The notes under the pieces were generated by a model. It was given only the letters and a program-made list of their open reading frames with translations, ran no database searches and was not told where the DNA came from. A DNA stretch of 64,000 nucleotides from NCBI GenBank assembly GCA_033782935.1, contig JAWQEG010000633.1, positions 1-64,000 of the forward strand, written 5' to 3'. A program made the position numbers and the translations under genes. Origin of the DNA: Petrolisthes cinctipes (Eukaryota; Arthropoda; Malacostraca; Decapoda; Porcellanidae). Shown one piece after another: positions 43,565-54,600 of the stretch; the first letter of the stretch is position 1, and each line of letters starts with the position of its first letter.

Positions 43565-44976
43565 CAGTCCCCGACAATAGTGACGCCCCTCTCCTTGACC
43601 CATATGAAACCCACAGCCACTGCTTTAGTGTAGGGGAAGGAGGAAGGCAGTGGGTGAGAGGAGGCAGAGTTGGTTTTAAATTAATTATATGAAAATGATC
43701 ATAGTATGGAAACAAAAGCTTGTGCTTTTGGTTCAGTGTACCTCAAGGTAGGAAAGCTATGTCAGAGGTGTTGAGAATTTATGGTGTTGGGGGGTCTTTG
43801 CTGAAGGGCATTGAGGCCTTCTATGCAGATGCAAAAGCATGTGTACGGGTAGAGGGTGATCTAAGTGAGAGTTTTAATATTAGTGTAGGGCTGAGACAGG
43901 GATGTGTTATGTCACCATGGCTGTTCAATATATATATGGATGGTTGTATGAGAGAGATGAAAGCCAAAGTGAATGGTCTGGGAGTGAAGCTGAGGCTGAA
44001 TGAAGCAAATTGGTCCTTGGCGGCAAGTTTATTTGCGGATGACACTGTGTTGATGGCTGAGAGTGAAAGGGAGTTACAGAGAGGGGTGGACGAATTTCAG
44101 TCTGTGTGTAAACGAAGGAAACTGAAGGTGAATGTTGGTAAAAGTAAAGTGATGGTATTTGAGAGAGCAGAAACTGAAGTGATTGACTTTGCTACACCTT
44201 ACAGAGTGGCTGTACCAACTGGGACGAAGTGTGAGATAACTCTGAGGGGTGAGAGGATGGAGGAAGTGAAGGAGTTTAAGTACCTGGGTACAGTTATGTG
44301 TAAACATGGGAGTATGGAAGGAGAAATTAGGGAGAGAGCAATGAGGGGTAGACAGGTCATAGGATCACTGGGGAGGATTATGAAGGGTAGAAGTGTGAGT
44401 ATGGAAGTGAAAATGGGACTACGAAACAGTATAATCCTGCCAACACTGACATATGTGTCGGAGACATGGACATGGAGTAGGCCACATCAGTCTAGAATAG
44501 GTGCTGTGGAAATGAGTTACTTGAGAGGAGCATGTGGACTTACAAGGTGGGATGGAGAAAGTAATGAGAGTGTGTATGAGAGATGTGGTATGAGTGAGAA
44601 GGCAATTGGCATTGAGTGTGGAGTGGTTGAGAGAGTGAAGCGTGATACATTGAGATGGTTTGGACATGTAGAGAGAATGCAAGGTGAGGAGTTTGTAAAG
44701 AAGGTGTATGGAAGTGAAGTTGTGGCACCTGGTGTGAGAGGCAGACCTCCGGTTAGATGGCAGAACAGAGTGGAAGAGTATGTAAAGGAGAGAAACATGA
44801 GGGGCAGAGGAGGGCTTGACCAAGTAAGGAGGGAGTGTTGGAACAGGGAAAACTGGAGACACTTCTGCCGTGGCCACCCCCTTGGGGGGAGTTCCCGGAG
44901 GGAGCGAGGCGTCGGAGCTATAGATAGATAGATAGATAGACCTCAAGGCGAGGGTCGTCGCTATTGTCGGGGACTG
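43565..44976. mobile_element. TA-flanked element, third level of the nest
   Basis: Terminal repeats of about 35 bp match at roughly 32 positions: CAGTCCCCGACAATAGTGAC on the left, CAGTCCCCGACAATAGCGAC inverted on the right. TA is at 43563-43564 and 44977-44978. Without the LINE inside, it is about 210 bp, a typical mini-element. Confidence 0.75.
43749..44939 (+). mobile_element. 5'-truncated LINE with open RT frame, innermost level
   Basis: Flanked by a 9-bp direct repeat ACCTCAAGG (43740-43748 and 44940-44948). The frame, open from 43720, covers the RT from RKAM.EVLR onwards: LRQGCVMSPWLFNIYMDG, catalytic FADD, then the C-terminal part with LRWFGHVERM and GRPPVRWQNR. The 3' end is (TAGA)n and the stop TAG at 44929-44931 falls inside that tail. 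The endonuclease and N-terminal RT are missing, so it is not autonomous, but the intact frame suggests a recent insertion. Superfamily not certain. Confidence 0.85.
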
Positions 44977-45149
44977 TATATTACACTAGAATTAATCACA
45001 TAAAAGAGTCAAAGTCGAATATATTTTTACCAACTCCGACTCCAGCCAAAAAGCATCAAACTCTGACTCTTCGACTCCAACTCCACACCCCTGAATTATT
45101 GTTAATATCAATGTAAGGCTGGTTCCAATACTTTTTTTGCTGACTGTAC

Positions 45150-47590
45150 ATCAACAGCTCAAATAACTGCCTAAAGTAAAGGTAACTAAACTTAGTTCGG
45201 CATGATTTTGTGTATGTGTGTATGAGTGTGCACGTTGGTATGAAGTTATGGGAGTTGAAGAGAGGGAACTCTTACACCTGTCCATTGTTTTGGATAAGGT
45301 AATTATATGATTACTTTATCCTTTCCCTTATTAATTTTGTAAAATTGTGATATAGCAAAATTTCCTGTTTGCATAGATAAATGAGCATTTATTATAGTTA
45401 TTGTTATTGTACCTTGTTTATGAGACACTTATGTCAGCTATGAGATATATAGCCAGTATTTCTAGTCAAGGGCACTAGTGAAAAGTAGCATTATAACCAA
45501 GACTGTATTATTCCTAGGTAGCTTTAGAAAGTACACAATTGTTACCTCTTCCAGGAGGTCATGTATTTGGTACAGTTTCTTTGTCTGTTACCAAGATTAC
45601 ACAAAATGTTATGAAGGGAATATTACAAGCTTTTTACCAAGGGTGGGCCTAGTGATTGGCATTAAGTGATTAGATTTTAGGAGAGATCAGGATGTGGATC
45701 TGAATTCAGGAAATTGTATTTGTTTGTTTAGAACAAGGGTGGAATATTTTTGGTGGTGCAACCCATTCACTTTAACTTCTTTTACAACCTTAATGAGAGT
45801 GATATTATTGGCATCCCTGTAGACTTTCATAATCTTTTGGGAGAGATGCTCAGCCTTGGTAGAGGTTTGCTTTCTCTTAATGCACTTTTTTGTGATGTAT
45901 ATATAGTTATCATTCCCTAAAATATTAGTCAAAGATTTTAACCATAAGATATTGAAGTCAAAGATTATTAGATGTACAGTATAACAAACTGTTTAATAGA
46001 ATCACTGTTTTTATAGGCCAATTTGTATTCGATATGATGTTCATAATTATAAAGTATGCATATTGTGTAGGATGTGATGCTGTCCAATTTTTTAATATGC
46101 CATATATATATATGCTGTATATACTTGTGGATAGTCATCCATAATAGAGTCTGATATACCTGTATTGTAATGATCACGTCTAAGTTGACAATGTTGTGAA
46201 TACAATACTGTAATGTAAAACTAGTTCCAGGCCATATATAGTGCACTTTGAGGTAAGATGGTAAAAGAAAATAGACTAATAAAAGGAAACAGGAACATGG
46301 AGCTAAGCTTGTGTACTGTACCCTAAGGGGGTAAGGGCATTTACACACAACGGGCATTGCCATCTAACTCGTTAAGAGCTAAGGTGGCATATGAGAAGGG
46401 AGAAATTACAGAAACAGCCACATGGGGTACATAGCACAAAATTATATAAGAGATCAACTGGGTCAAGGTTAATTATGTGAGTGGATACGTATAGGCCTAA
46501 CATAGAAACATTCACATGGCATACTAAACAAACAAACATTGCAAAACAACAACAACAACATTGCAAAAAGAAATTTTAGAAATATATTCGCATACAGTCA
46601 TCATAATTATTTATAGTACAGGTGCATCAGACAAGTAAGAAATAGTGTATGTTGGTGTATGTACGTGTGATGGGAGATCTAATACCTTTAGAGTGCAATT
46701 GACTTCATATATTTCTACATATACTTGTCTTGCCCAATTCCACAATCTCTCATTCATAACCTGCAATGTTTAGTTTCAATCACAGATTAGGATCCACCAT
46801 TTGAAGCCTTTCAGTTCTGTATCAGACAGTTCTGTACTTTGACACGGCCAAGAAAGAAGTTGGGATCAAGAGTGTGCAACTTTTTTCTTTTCCTTGCAAT
46901 GCAGTGAGAGATGTGACTGTGGTATTGAAGCAGAAACAAGTGGAGTGCACAGATATTGGCAGCTGCAAATTGCACATTCTCACCCAACAACATAATCCCA
47001 TTTACATTGAGCTGTGAATACTTGTGCAAGATTAGTAGCAATTTTATATCCTTACTATCACCAACACCATTATTGTAGGGGAGCCCTAGATGTTGGGGTT
47101 ATGAGGCTACTTGCAGTACTGAAGTGGTGGGCGATAGAGTTGCCACATCCACCATATTATACTATAGTATATTTAAGACCTTCTCAATTTCCTTTGAACT
47201 ATTTATTCATTCATATATTATATTTACTCAATTTAGGCTGCCACTTAAGTGAGTTAAGAGCTTGTTTTATAAGAAAAAATCTAAATTCTCATTATAAACC
47301 TCGTCCCCCATTTTATGTCATGAATCAGCACTCTTGAATTTGAAGTAGTTAAAAAGGTAAGGACTGTTTAGTAACTTATGAATGTTCATTTTACATTTGT
47401 ACAGTATTTGTGTGGTTTTTTTCTTCCTGTTGCAGTTGTTTGCCTAAATGAATGATGCTTAACAAATCAGTTAGTATTGTTTAGGTGGTAAGTCCAGTTT
47501 ATTATTTGAAGGAAACCTATTCCATGTAAATTGTCATTATTTTTTCTATCTACAAAGCATATTAAGAGTGAAATCTACCCATACTGCCAG
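45150..47590. other. Unassigned intergenic DNA
   Basis: AT-rich, with a short (AAC)n near 46545-46562. No credible gene, RNA or complete mobile element recognised. Confidence 0.4.
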
Positions 47591-47594
47591 ACAT

Positions 47595-47790
47595 GCCAAC
47601 TGGGACAGTGTGTGAAATTGTTTTGAAGGAAAAGAGGACAGAGGAAGCAAAGGAGTTAAATTATTTGAGAATACAGTAATGCAGTGTAACCTTAAGGAGT
47701 ATTAAAGGAGAAATAAAAGAAAAGCAGAATTGTTAGAAATGTGAGTGGAGGGCTTGAATGAGCATGGAGAGAGAGTTGGAACAGGGAGAA
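47595..47790 (+). pseudogene. Decayed LINE fragment
   Basis: ATGCCAACTGGGACAGTGTG and GAGGAAGCAAAGGAGTTAAA match the region of the 43749 LINE encoding VPTGTKCEI and MEEVKEFKYLG. After an internal deletion it ends with GTTGGAACAGGGAGAACT, the 3' part. Broken by stops. Confidence 0.6.
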
Positions 47791-48189
47791 CTCTGCCTCC
47801 TGTCCCTTAAAGGACCAGCCTGGCCATGGTAGCCCATCCTCAGACCCCTAAACCCCTGAGTGGGCTAATAAGGGACATGGATGTTGGTGTTATTGTTGCC
47901 AAGTAGTTATGATATGTATCATTAATATGCAGAGAACAGTTGACCTTGTAAATGTTGTTGGTAGTAAAACTCCCTAAGGACTGGCCCTGTAGGGTAGTAA
48001 TTTTGCTTCCTACAGGGCCTTGTAGACCTAGGATGATCTTATTTCATCCTCAGATCAATTCGAGTGACTGATTTATGTAATGCATGAACAGATTACTCCA
48101 TTACTCCACAGATTACATTTAATTAAAACTGGAAATATAATAGAGAGGTTGGTTCTAGAATTGTACAACATGTAGTGGAGAGGATGATC

Positions 48190-48312
48190 TATCTTTATCT
48201 ATCTATATCTCTATCTATAGCTCTGACGCCTCATTCCCTCCGGGAACTCCCCCCCCCCCAAGGGGGTGGCCACGGCAGAAGTGTCTCCAGTTTTCCCTGT
48301 TCCAACACCCTC
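48190..48312 (-). mobile_element. 3' end of the (TAGA)n-tailed LINE
   Basis: TATCTATC-type tail followed by CTCCGGGAACTCCCCCC, AAGGGGGTGGCCACGGCAGA and TTTTCCCTGTTCCAACA, matching the last 100 bp of the copies at 19000 and 44939. It is severely 5'-truncated. Confidence 0.8.
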
Positions 48313-49699
48313 CTAGTATTAGATTTTATGCTTTATTTTGCAAGGGACAGCTATAATATGTGCTAACAATGTTGTTAAGTTTCAACAGGTAGTGTGTGAA
48401 TATTTGATATATAGGAGTTGCATGGACTTTTCAGCTTTATGAAGTGTACTGAAAACAGTATGTGGTCTATGCCCTAAGGTACTGCAGTGTGCTGTAGAAA
48501 GAATAAAATATTGTACACAATTTTGTACATATCATAATTTATTGTTAACAGTGTCAGTTTAGAGAAAATTCTATACTGTACACAGAAATAGCAGTGATGG
48601 GCACTGCATACTCTGACCCTAACCTTCTGCAACTACAAAGCTGCTATTCTCATGCAAATTGCCATTCTGCAAGCACAGTCTGGTTTTGCAATGTTCATGA
48701 CAAAAAATGCAACAATATGGATATAGCATGTTGTAAAATAATTAGGTTTTACAAGTTTAAATTTATACATCATAAAATTAATCGTCAAAGCCTCAGCATA
48801 AGAGTGCTCAGCCAGTCTTCCCTGTAATCCTTCACTTTAATCTTTTTATCAAACCATAATTAAGTTACAGTACTGTACTGCTAACCATTTTTTTTAAATT
48901 CGAGGGTTATGAATAATCTCTAGTTACTCCTCTGCTACACTATTCTGGTTAACAGTATATATTATGATGTTTGGAAGCTTTTTGTAGTACTGTGCTGTGC
49001 TTAATTTTACTGTGTACTGTATATATTTGTATTTGCAGAAGTACATTCACAAACCAAACTGCAAATTTACATAAAAATTTGTCACAAATGCTAACTCATG
49101 GTTTGCAGAAGTACAATATCGGTTTTGTACCCAGCACTGGGAGATAGTAACTGAAACATACTGATTTATAGGCATAATTCAATAAAGCTATATTTCTCCT
49201 TAATCCCATGATTTGATAACACTATATTTGAAACTTGTGGCATTTTTGCAATAACTATAAAGAACTGTACATGTAGCTAAATTGTTTTTTAACAAGGCCC
49301 ATAAAAAAATTTAGTTACAACTTCAACATCAATTTTGATGTTACATCTGTGGTTCCATTTCACAGAGTTATGTTTTTGACATGGCTTCCTCTCCCGCTAG
49401 AAAGATGATAATATTTTCATAAAAATTTTGCATTTGAAATTTTACTTTTATTTATTTTTTATTATTATTTTTCGACACAAGGTGAGCTTAAAAGTATAAA
49501 GCTAAACTTTATTTTCATATTAATATTTTGGGATACCAATTTAAAGCAGAATTGTCTTATGTCAGTGTGGAAGAGAAGTTACTCAACTGTTCTTGTCACT
49601 ACCTCAATAAAGGAATTTCATTCTGCTACTATTTACTTCCACCTACTTTAGGAGATAAAGTGGAAACTAAAGCATAAATGCTATAATAGATAACACCAA

Positions 49700-50100
49700 A
49701 GGAAGTATTGTGTTGGCATGAGAACATGGAAAGGGTAACCACGGAGAGAGCATTAAAGGATAGACAGTTCATACGATTATAAGGGTAGGGAGAATCATAA
49801 TCATAAAGGGTAGGAGAGCCTAAAAGTAAAGAAAGGGATGAGAAAGATGGTACAGTACTGTAATGTAGCTTTACCAACATCATATGAGACATGCAGGCTA
49901 CTACATGAAATAAGGCGTCAGTATAGAATAAATGCAGTGGAAATGAGCTACATACTGTATGTGGCTTCAGGATGTGGGATGAGGAAAGCAATTGGAATGT
50001 TTGCGAGAGATTTGGTATGGGAGTAAAGGTGTTGAATGTGGGGTGTCTAACAGGATGAACATACATTGAGGTGGTTTGTACACATTGAGAAAATGCAATT
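49700..50100 (+). pseudogene. Decayed LINE fragment
   Basis: Plus-strand remnants of the region encoding MKGRSVSMEVK, ...RIGAVEMSYL, ERCGMSEKAIGIECGV and LRWFGHVEKMQ in the 43749 LINE, for example AATGCAGTGGAAATGAGCTA and GAGGAAAGCAATTGGAATG. Frame broken repeatedly. Confidence 0.6.
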
Positions 50101-50983
50101 GTCCTTTAAAAAATAATTCGCATGAATATACTGTACTGTAGTCTATCATTCAATATCACCATTTTCTTTTACTATAAATACTGACTATTATTAAATAATC
50201 TCAACAGTACCAAAAACACTATTAGAAGTTAATTGAAAATTGTATAGACTTTTTATGTCATTTGTTAAAGAAAATCACAAAAAGCAAAATAAGTTTTTTT
50301 TTTATGGAAGTTTCACAACATTTCATCACACTGATTCATGAGGGCCAAAGTCGGGCCGAAAGCTCAAAAGGTTGTGCAAAACGTAAAGAAATAAAAAAAA
50401 TATAGAGTTATGTGAGTTTCCTAAACAAATACCATACAAATTCTATGTACAGTACTTAACTCGATTTAAAATAGTGCGTAGCTCGGTGAATTTTTGTCAT
50501 TTTTATTTTTATGTGGTGGAAATCTTAATAAGCTGCTGGAAATTGCATATAATTGCAGTTCAGTATTTTAAATATTAGTCCCTCTAATTATTAATGTTGC
50601 AATACTTACAAATAAAAAATAAAGCATCATCCATTTGTACTTGTCTTCTCTTCATACTGGTGTTGTTTACTATCACGCTAGGTATTCTTGCTCAATTATT
50701 ACGTCAGGTGCCAGCTGGATTACCCCCTTTCCTCCTCACCAGGTAAGATAGTGTGCTTCTGAATGCATAGGGGGGAAAATAATTCCATCCATACGGAAAA
50801 TGAGTGAGGAAAACCCTAAAAACCTGCAGGATGTTGGGTGAGGGAGGGAGGGAAGTTTGTCCTGGTGACGTTTTCATCACCAAGATTTGTTTCAGTGCTG
50901 CCAAATATGGGGAATATTCTCTAGGCATGGGGAATTAGAGTTATCAATGGGGAAATTATATGAAGATTGTTCATGGTCAGAAA

Positions 50984-51321
50984 CACACGGGCGCTTTGTG
51001 GTCGCCACACAGTAGCTGGGACGTGGCTTCCTAAAGGTTTCTATTGTTTTGAGGTGAACCTGAACACACGAGTGGGTGCGTCTGTGGCGAGGAGATGCTG
51101 ATCCCCAGTTCCCCACCACGCGTGGCGGCGATTTGTATTTTAGGCCTGGGACCCATGGACCACATGTGGTCGCTTGGTGGCCTGCAAATTTTCCCACTTA
51201 TAGCCGCCACTGGGCCTGTAGTTTCCGTACCTCCGCTAGCCGTACACACGGACCACAGCTACGACGTAACCACAAATCGCCGTTATCAGCCTCGAGGCGA
51301 CCTCAAAGCGCCCGTGTGTGC
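50984..51321. mobile_element. Possible PIF/Harbinger-type element upstream of the chromodomain gene
   Basis: CACACGGGCGCTTTGTGGTC on the left and, inverted, CACACGGGCGCTTTGAGGTC on the right, an inverted repeat of at least 22 of 23 bp. The interior is GC-richer than its surroundings, with many CG dinucleotides. Short frames across it are not genes. It ends about 345 bp before the ATG at 51667. Confidence 0.5.
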
Positions 51322-51666
51322 CGGGCTCAAGAGTAAACGGGAAAAATTCTACCAGACGAAATATCAAGAAGTATGTACAGTTCGACTACTGTATGTTCAA
51401 AGGTAAACAGGGAATTATTGAGGTAAAAAGGAAAATTCTAATGTTGAAGTTGGGGAAATGTCGCCAAGCAGACAGAGGTGGCAACACTGCATCATCACCA
51501 GCCAGGAGTTGTTTACGTTTTAGGAGGCGGCCACTAAGGAAGAGCAAATGTGACCCTTGTATTTGACCACGATCAAGACCACTTGAGCCCCGTAACACGA
51601 CTTCTATTTACTTGGGAACAGGGAAGTGTGTAAATTTGAGTGGTTATTGTTGTTGTTGTTGTTGAT

Positions 51667-54600
51667 ATGCAAGGTGGTGGAAGGAGAGGCAGAAGGAAAG
51701 GAGGAGGTAAATACACAGCATCCTCCAGGTCGTCTTTAGGCCATGGTACTTCAGATTCGCTGGTCAGATCACAAAAAAGCCGTGGTAGTGTGATGATGGA
51801 TGCCACTGATATGACCACCGATATGGCTGTTGTGGGAAAGAACAAGGTTCCTGTATACGTTTCCCGACGTGAAGATGGAACACCGCTTTACATCAGACAG
51901 TTTCCACCCACTGTAGAGGAGCTTCTCAAGACTTGCTCGGAAGGAAGTAGCTTCGAGGGATTTTCTGAGGCCAGTGGAAGTTCCTTTGATGGGTTCTCTG
52001 ATGTAGGCTCAAGTAATCGAGGTTCTACTAGTTTGGTTTCTGGGTTCCAGGGCACACTATCTCGTCCAGGATCTCCCTCTTCAGGTGTTGAGGGTAATGT
52101 ATCAGGTAGTGAAGAGTTTGAAGGCTTCGCATCTAATGATTCCTCACTAGCTCTTACTGTAAAGAAAAAAGAAGAGCTAACAAAGACTTGCAATAAAGCT
52201 GTTAGTGCCAGGAAAAGGTTTACCCAACGGGAAAAGAAATTCACAGAAGCCTCACCACCCAAACGCAGACGCAGCACATTGGTTGAAGATGACAATCCAC
52301 CTGATGTGTCAGAAAGAGTAACTAGGCGTAGAAATGAAGTTGAATTACAAAATAGAAGCACAGATGACCCAGAGAACATGATCGGTGAATATTGCAATGC
52401 AGTTGGCTGTACTGTTGAGTTTTTGGACAGTATGAAGATTAAAAAAATATCTGTCAGTTATGGAATGCTGCATGAGCTTAATGAATTTGCCAAGAAAATA
52501 GATTGGAGCAGGGAATACATTCCAAAATGGATTCAACGGTTAAGTGGAATTAAAAACAAAGATACAACAGAAGAGGACATGGACAGAATTAACACTATTC
52601 TGAGACGCAGAAAAGCTCTGACTGTAACACTTGCTGGGCAAAAATATAGTGCTATCAAACTTCAAAATTTTGATTTAACCAGATTCATATTGCCATCATC
52701 CCTGAAACCAAATTTAGAAAGTAGTAAATTGAAGGATGACAAGGCCTCAACTGTAGCTTTTAATGAAGTAAAGAATGATGAAGAATCAGCTCTTCCATCT
52801 GTTGACAAACCAGAGAGTGCAAAAAAATTAACTAATACACCTAGTATGGTATGCAAAACTAAAGTTAGTTTTCCAGGTAAAGAGCAAAAACTGGATACTA
52901 ACAGTACAGGAAATACCAAAGGTATGAGTGTGGAAAATAAAGTAAAAGAGAAAGTTTATAGCGAGAACTGTGGAAAGAGCAGTAATACTAAAGATATTGA
53001 CAAAATAAGATCTCCCAGGCCAGAGGTGGTAATTGGAGAGTCGGGTGCTAGTCCTACTACAGTTGATGAAGATCTATCGGAGATGGGTGTCTGTTTTGAC
53101 AGCATGAAAAAAAAATTGGATGGTAATACTGAAAGTATGAAAGAGAATGGAAATGATACTGTAGTGCAAGAAATGAAAGTTAGTGAATGTGATTCAAAAG
53201 AAAATAGGACTGAAGATGAATATATTAAATCTGTAAGTACAGACCAAAAGGAAAGAGATGCAGTAAAAAATATGGATCAAGGTACACTGAAGGAGCATAT
53301 GTACAAAAATGAAATAGTAGAAAATGTAAAAAGAAACTGTGCTGTAGAATCTGAAAGTATAACTGAAAATAATGGGGAAGAAATGTCCAAGTCAAAAGAT
53401 GGGATAGTGCTGGAAACTCCTGAACAAAGAGAAAATATTTCTCCTGGTAAAAAACACGGTAGAAAACCAAAGAATCCAATTAAAAATTTTGTAAGAAAAA
53501 TTCCAGCTACAAATATAATTATAGATGCTACCAAGCTGAAAGCTGAGAAAGCTAAAAATGTTCATGTAAAAGATGTCATAAGGGTGAATTTGGAAAATAG
53601 GTCTGTGCTACAAAAAATGAGTAATGGTACTGTAATGAAACCTAAAGGTGGTAGACCTCGGAAAAACAAGGTTGTTAAGGTGCTGAAAACTGGTAAGACT
53701 TTCCAAAGAGATCATAAAATAAGGAAGCTTAAACTTGGTAAATATAAGAAGATGCCAGTAACTAAAAAATTTTTACGACCCACTAGGGGAAGTGTTAAAA
53801 AAGAGCATACTATAAATAAAGAAGGAAAGGAATCTGTGAACGAGAAAGGTGAAAGCAATGCAGCTAATGATGCTCATACACAAAGGAGTCCAGCTGGGAC
53901 ATTGGGGGTCAGTAAATGTGGAAGAATACGGAAGGCAAGCGCCAAAGGTATCCAGTCCATTGAAATCAAGTGCCTCTTCATGGAAGATACCTTTCCAGTA
54001 TCAGTAGAGGCCAGGGTTGGCTGTGGCTCAGACAGACCATATGTCAAGTCCATTCCTCTTTGCAAGGCCAGCACTCCCAAAACTCCTAGGACAATAGACC
54101 CAGAAAAGCTAAGTGCTACCCTTCGAAAAAAATATGAAAAAAAGTCATGCTCCTCTCTGGGGAATAAAAATACTTCAAGCACATCTTACTCTTTTGTAGA
54201 TAATCATTTGGTTCCTAACTTTATGGAAACTGATTATTATCTTGGACCCTATTGTACAAAAGCAGGAGTCACAGTTGACCATTTAAATTCAAGCTGCAAG
54301 TTAGATATTCATATGACAAATGGCTTAGTTAAAGACCTCTATAACTTCTATACATCTCATAAGGCCCCAAAGACAGCATTAGCAATTAGGTTATTCAAGA
54401 TGACCAATGTTCCCATAGTGGACTACTCACACCTGTTGTCTTGTGTTATTAGAATTACAAAAGTGTCTGCAATACCCAATCATAATGAGAAATTAGATAG
54501 AGAGTTCAAGATGCCGGTAAGGGAGGGATTGCTAGGTACCAGGGTTCCTCGGGAAAGGTGCTCCAAGACAGTACCAAAGAAAGCAGAGAAATCAGAACTA

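Larger units (their letters stand above)
42481..45093. mobile_element. hAT-like element, second level of the nest
   Basis: Ends CAGGGGTGCGGAGTCGGA and, inverted, CAGGGGTGTGGAGTTGGA. Flanking octamers AATTACAG and AATTATTG agree at six of eight positions, consistent with an old 8-bp duplication. GACTCCGACTCC-type motifs repeat near both ends (42500-42590, 45030-45090). No transposase frame seen in its own 1.2 kb. Confidence 0.6.
42436..45146. mobile_element. TA-flanked Tc1-type mini-element (outermost of a four-level nest)
   Basis: Left end CAATCGTCAAAAAAAGTATT, right end inverted CAGTCAGCAAAAAAAGTATT (21 of 25 bases match), with TA on both sides (42434-42435 and 45147-45148). Only 45 bp and 53 bp of it remain at either side; everything between is a hAT-like insertion. 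The original element would have been about 90 bp. Confidence 0.65.

Noticed and set aside
43720..44931. The 403-codon RT frame as a host gene
   Set aside because: Its first codons lie outside the LINE in flanking transposon DNA, the LINE has a 9-bp duplication and microsatellite tail, and degraded relatives are scattered through the window.
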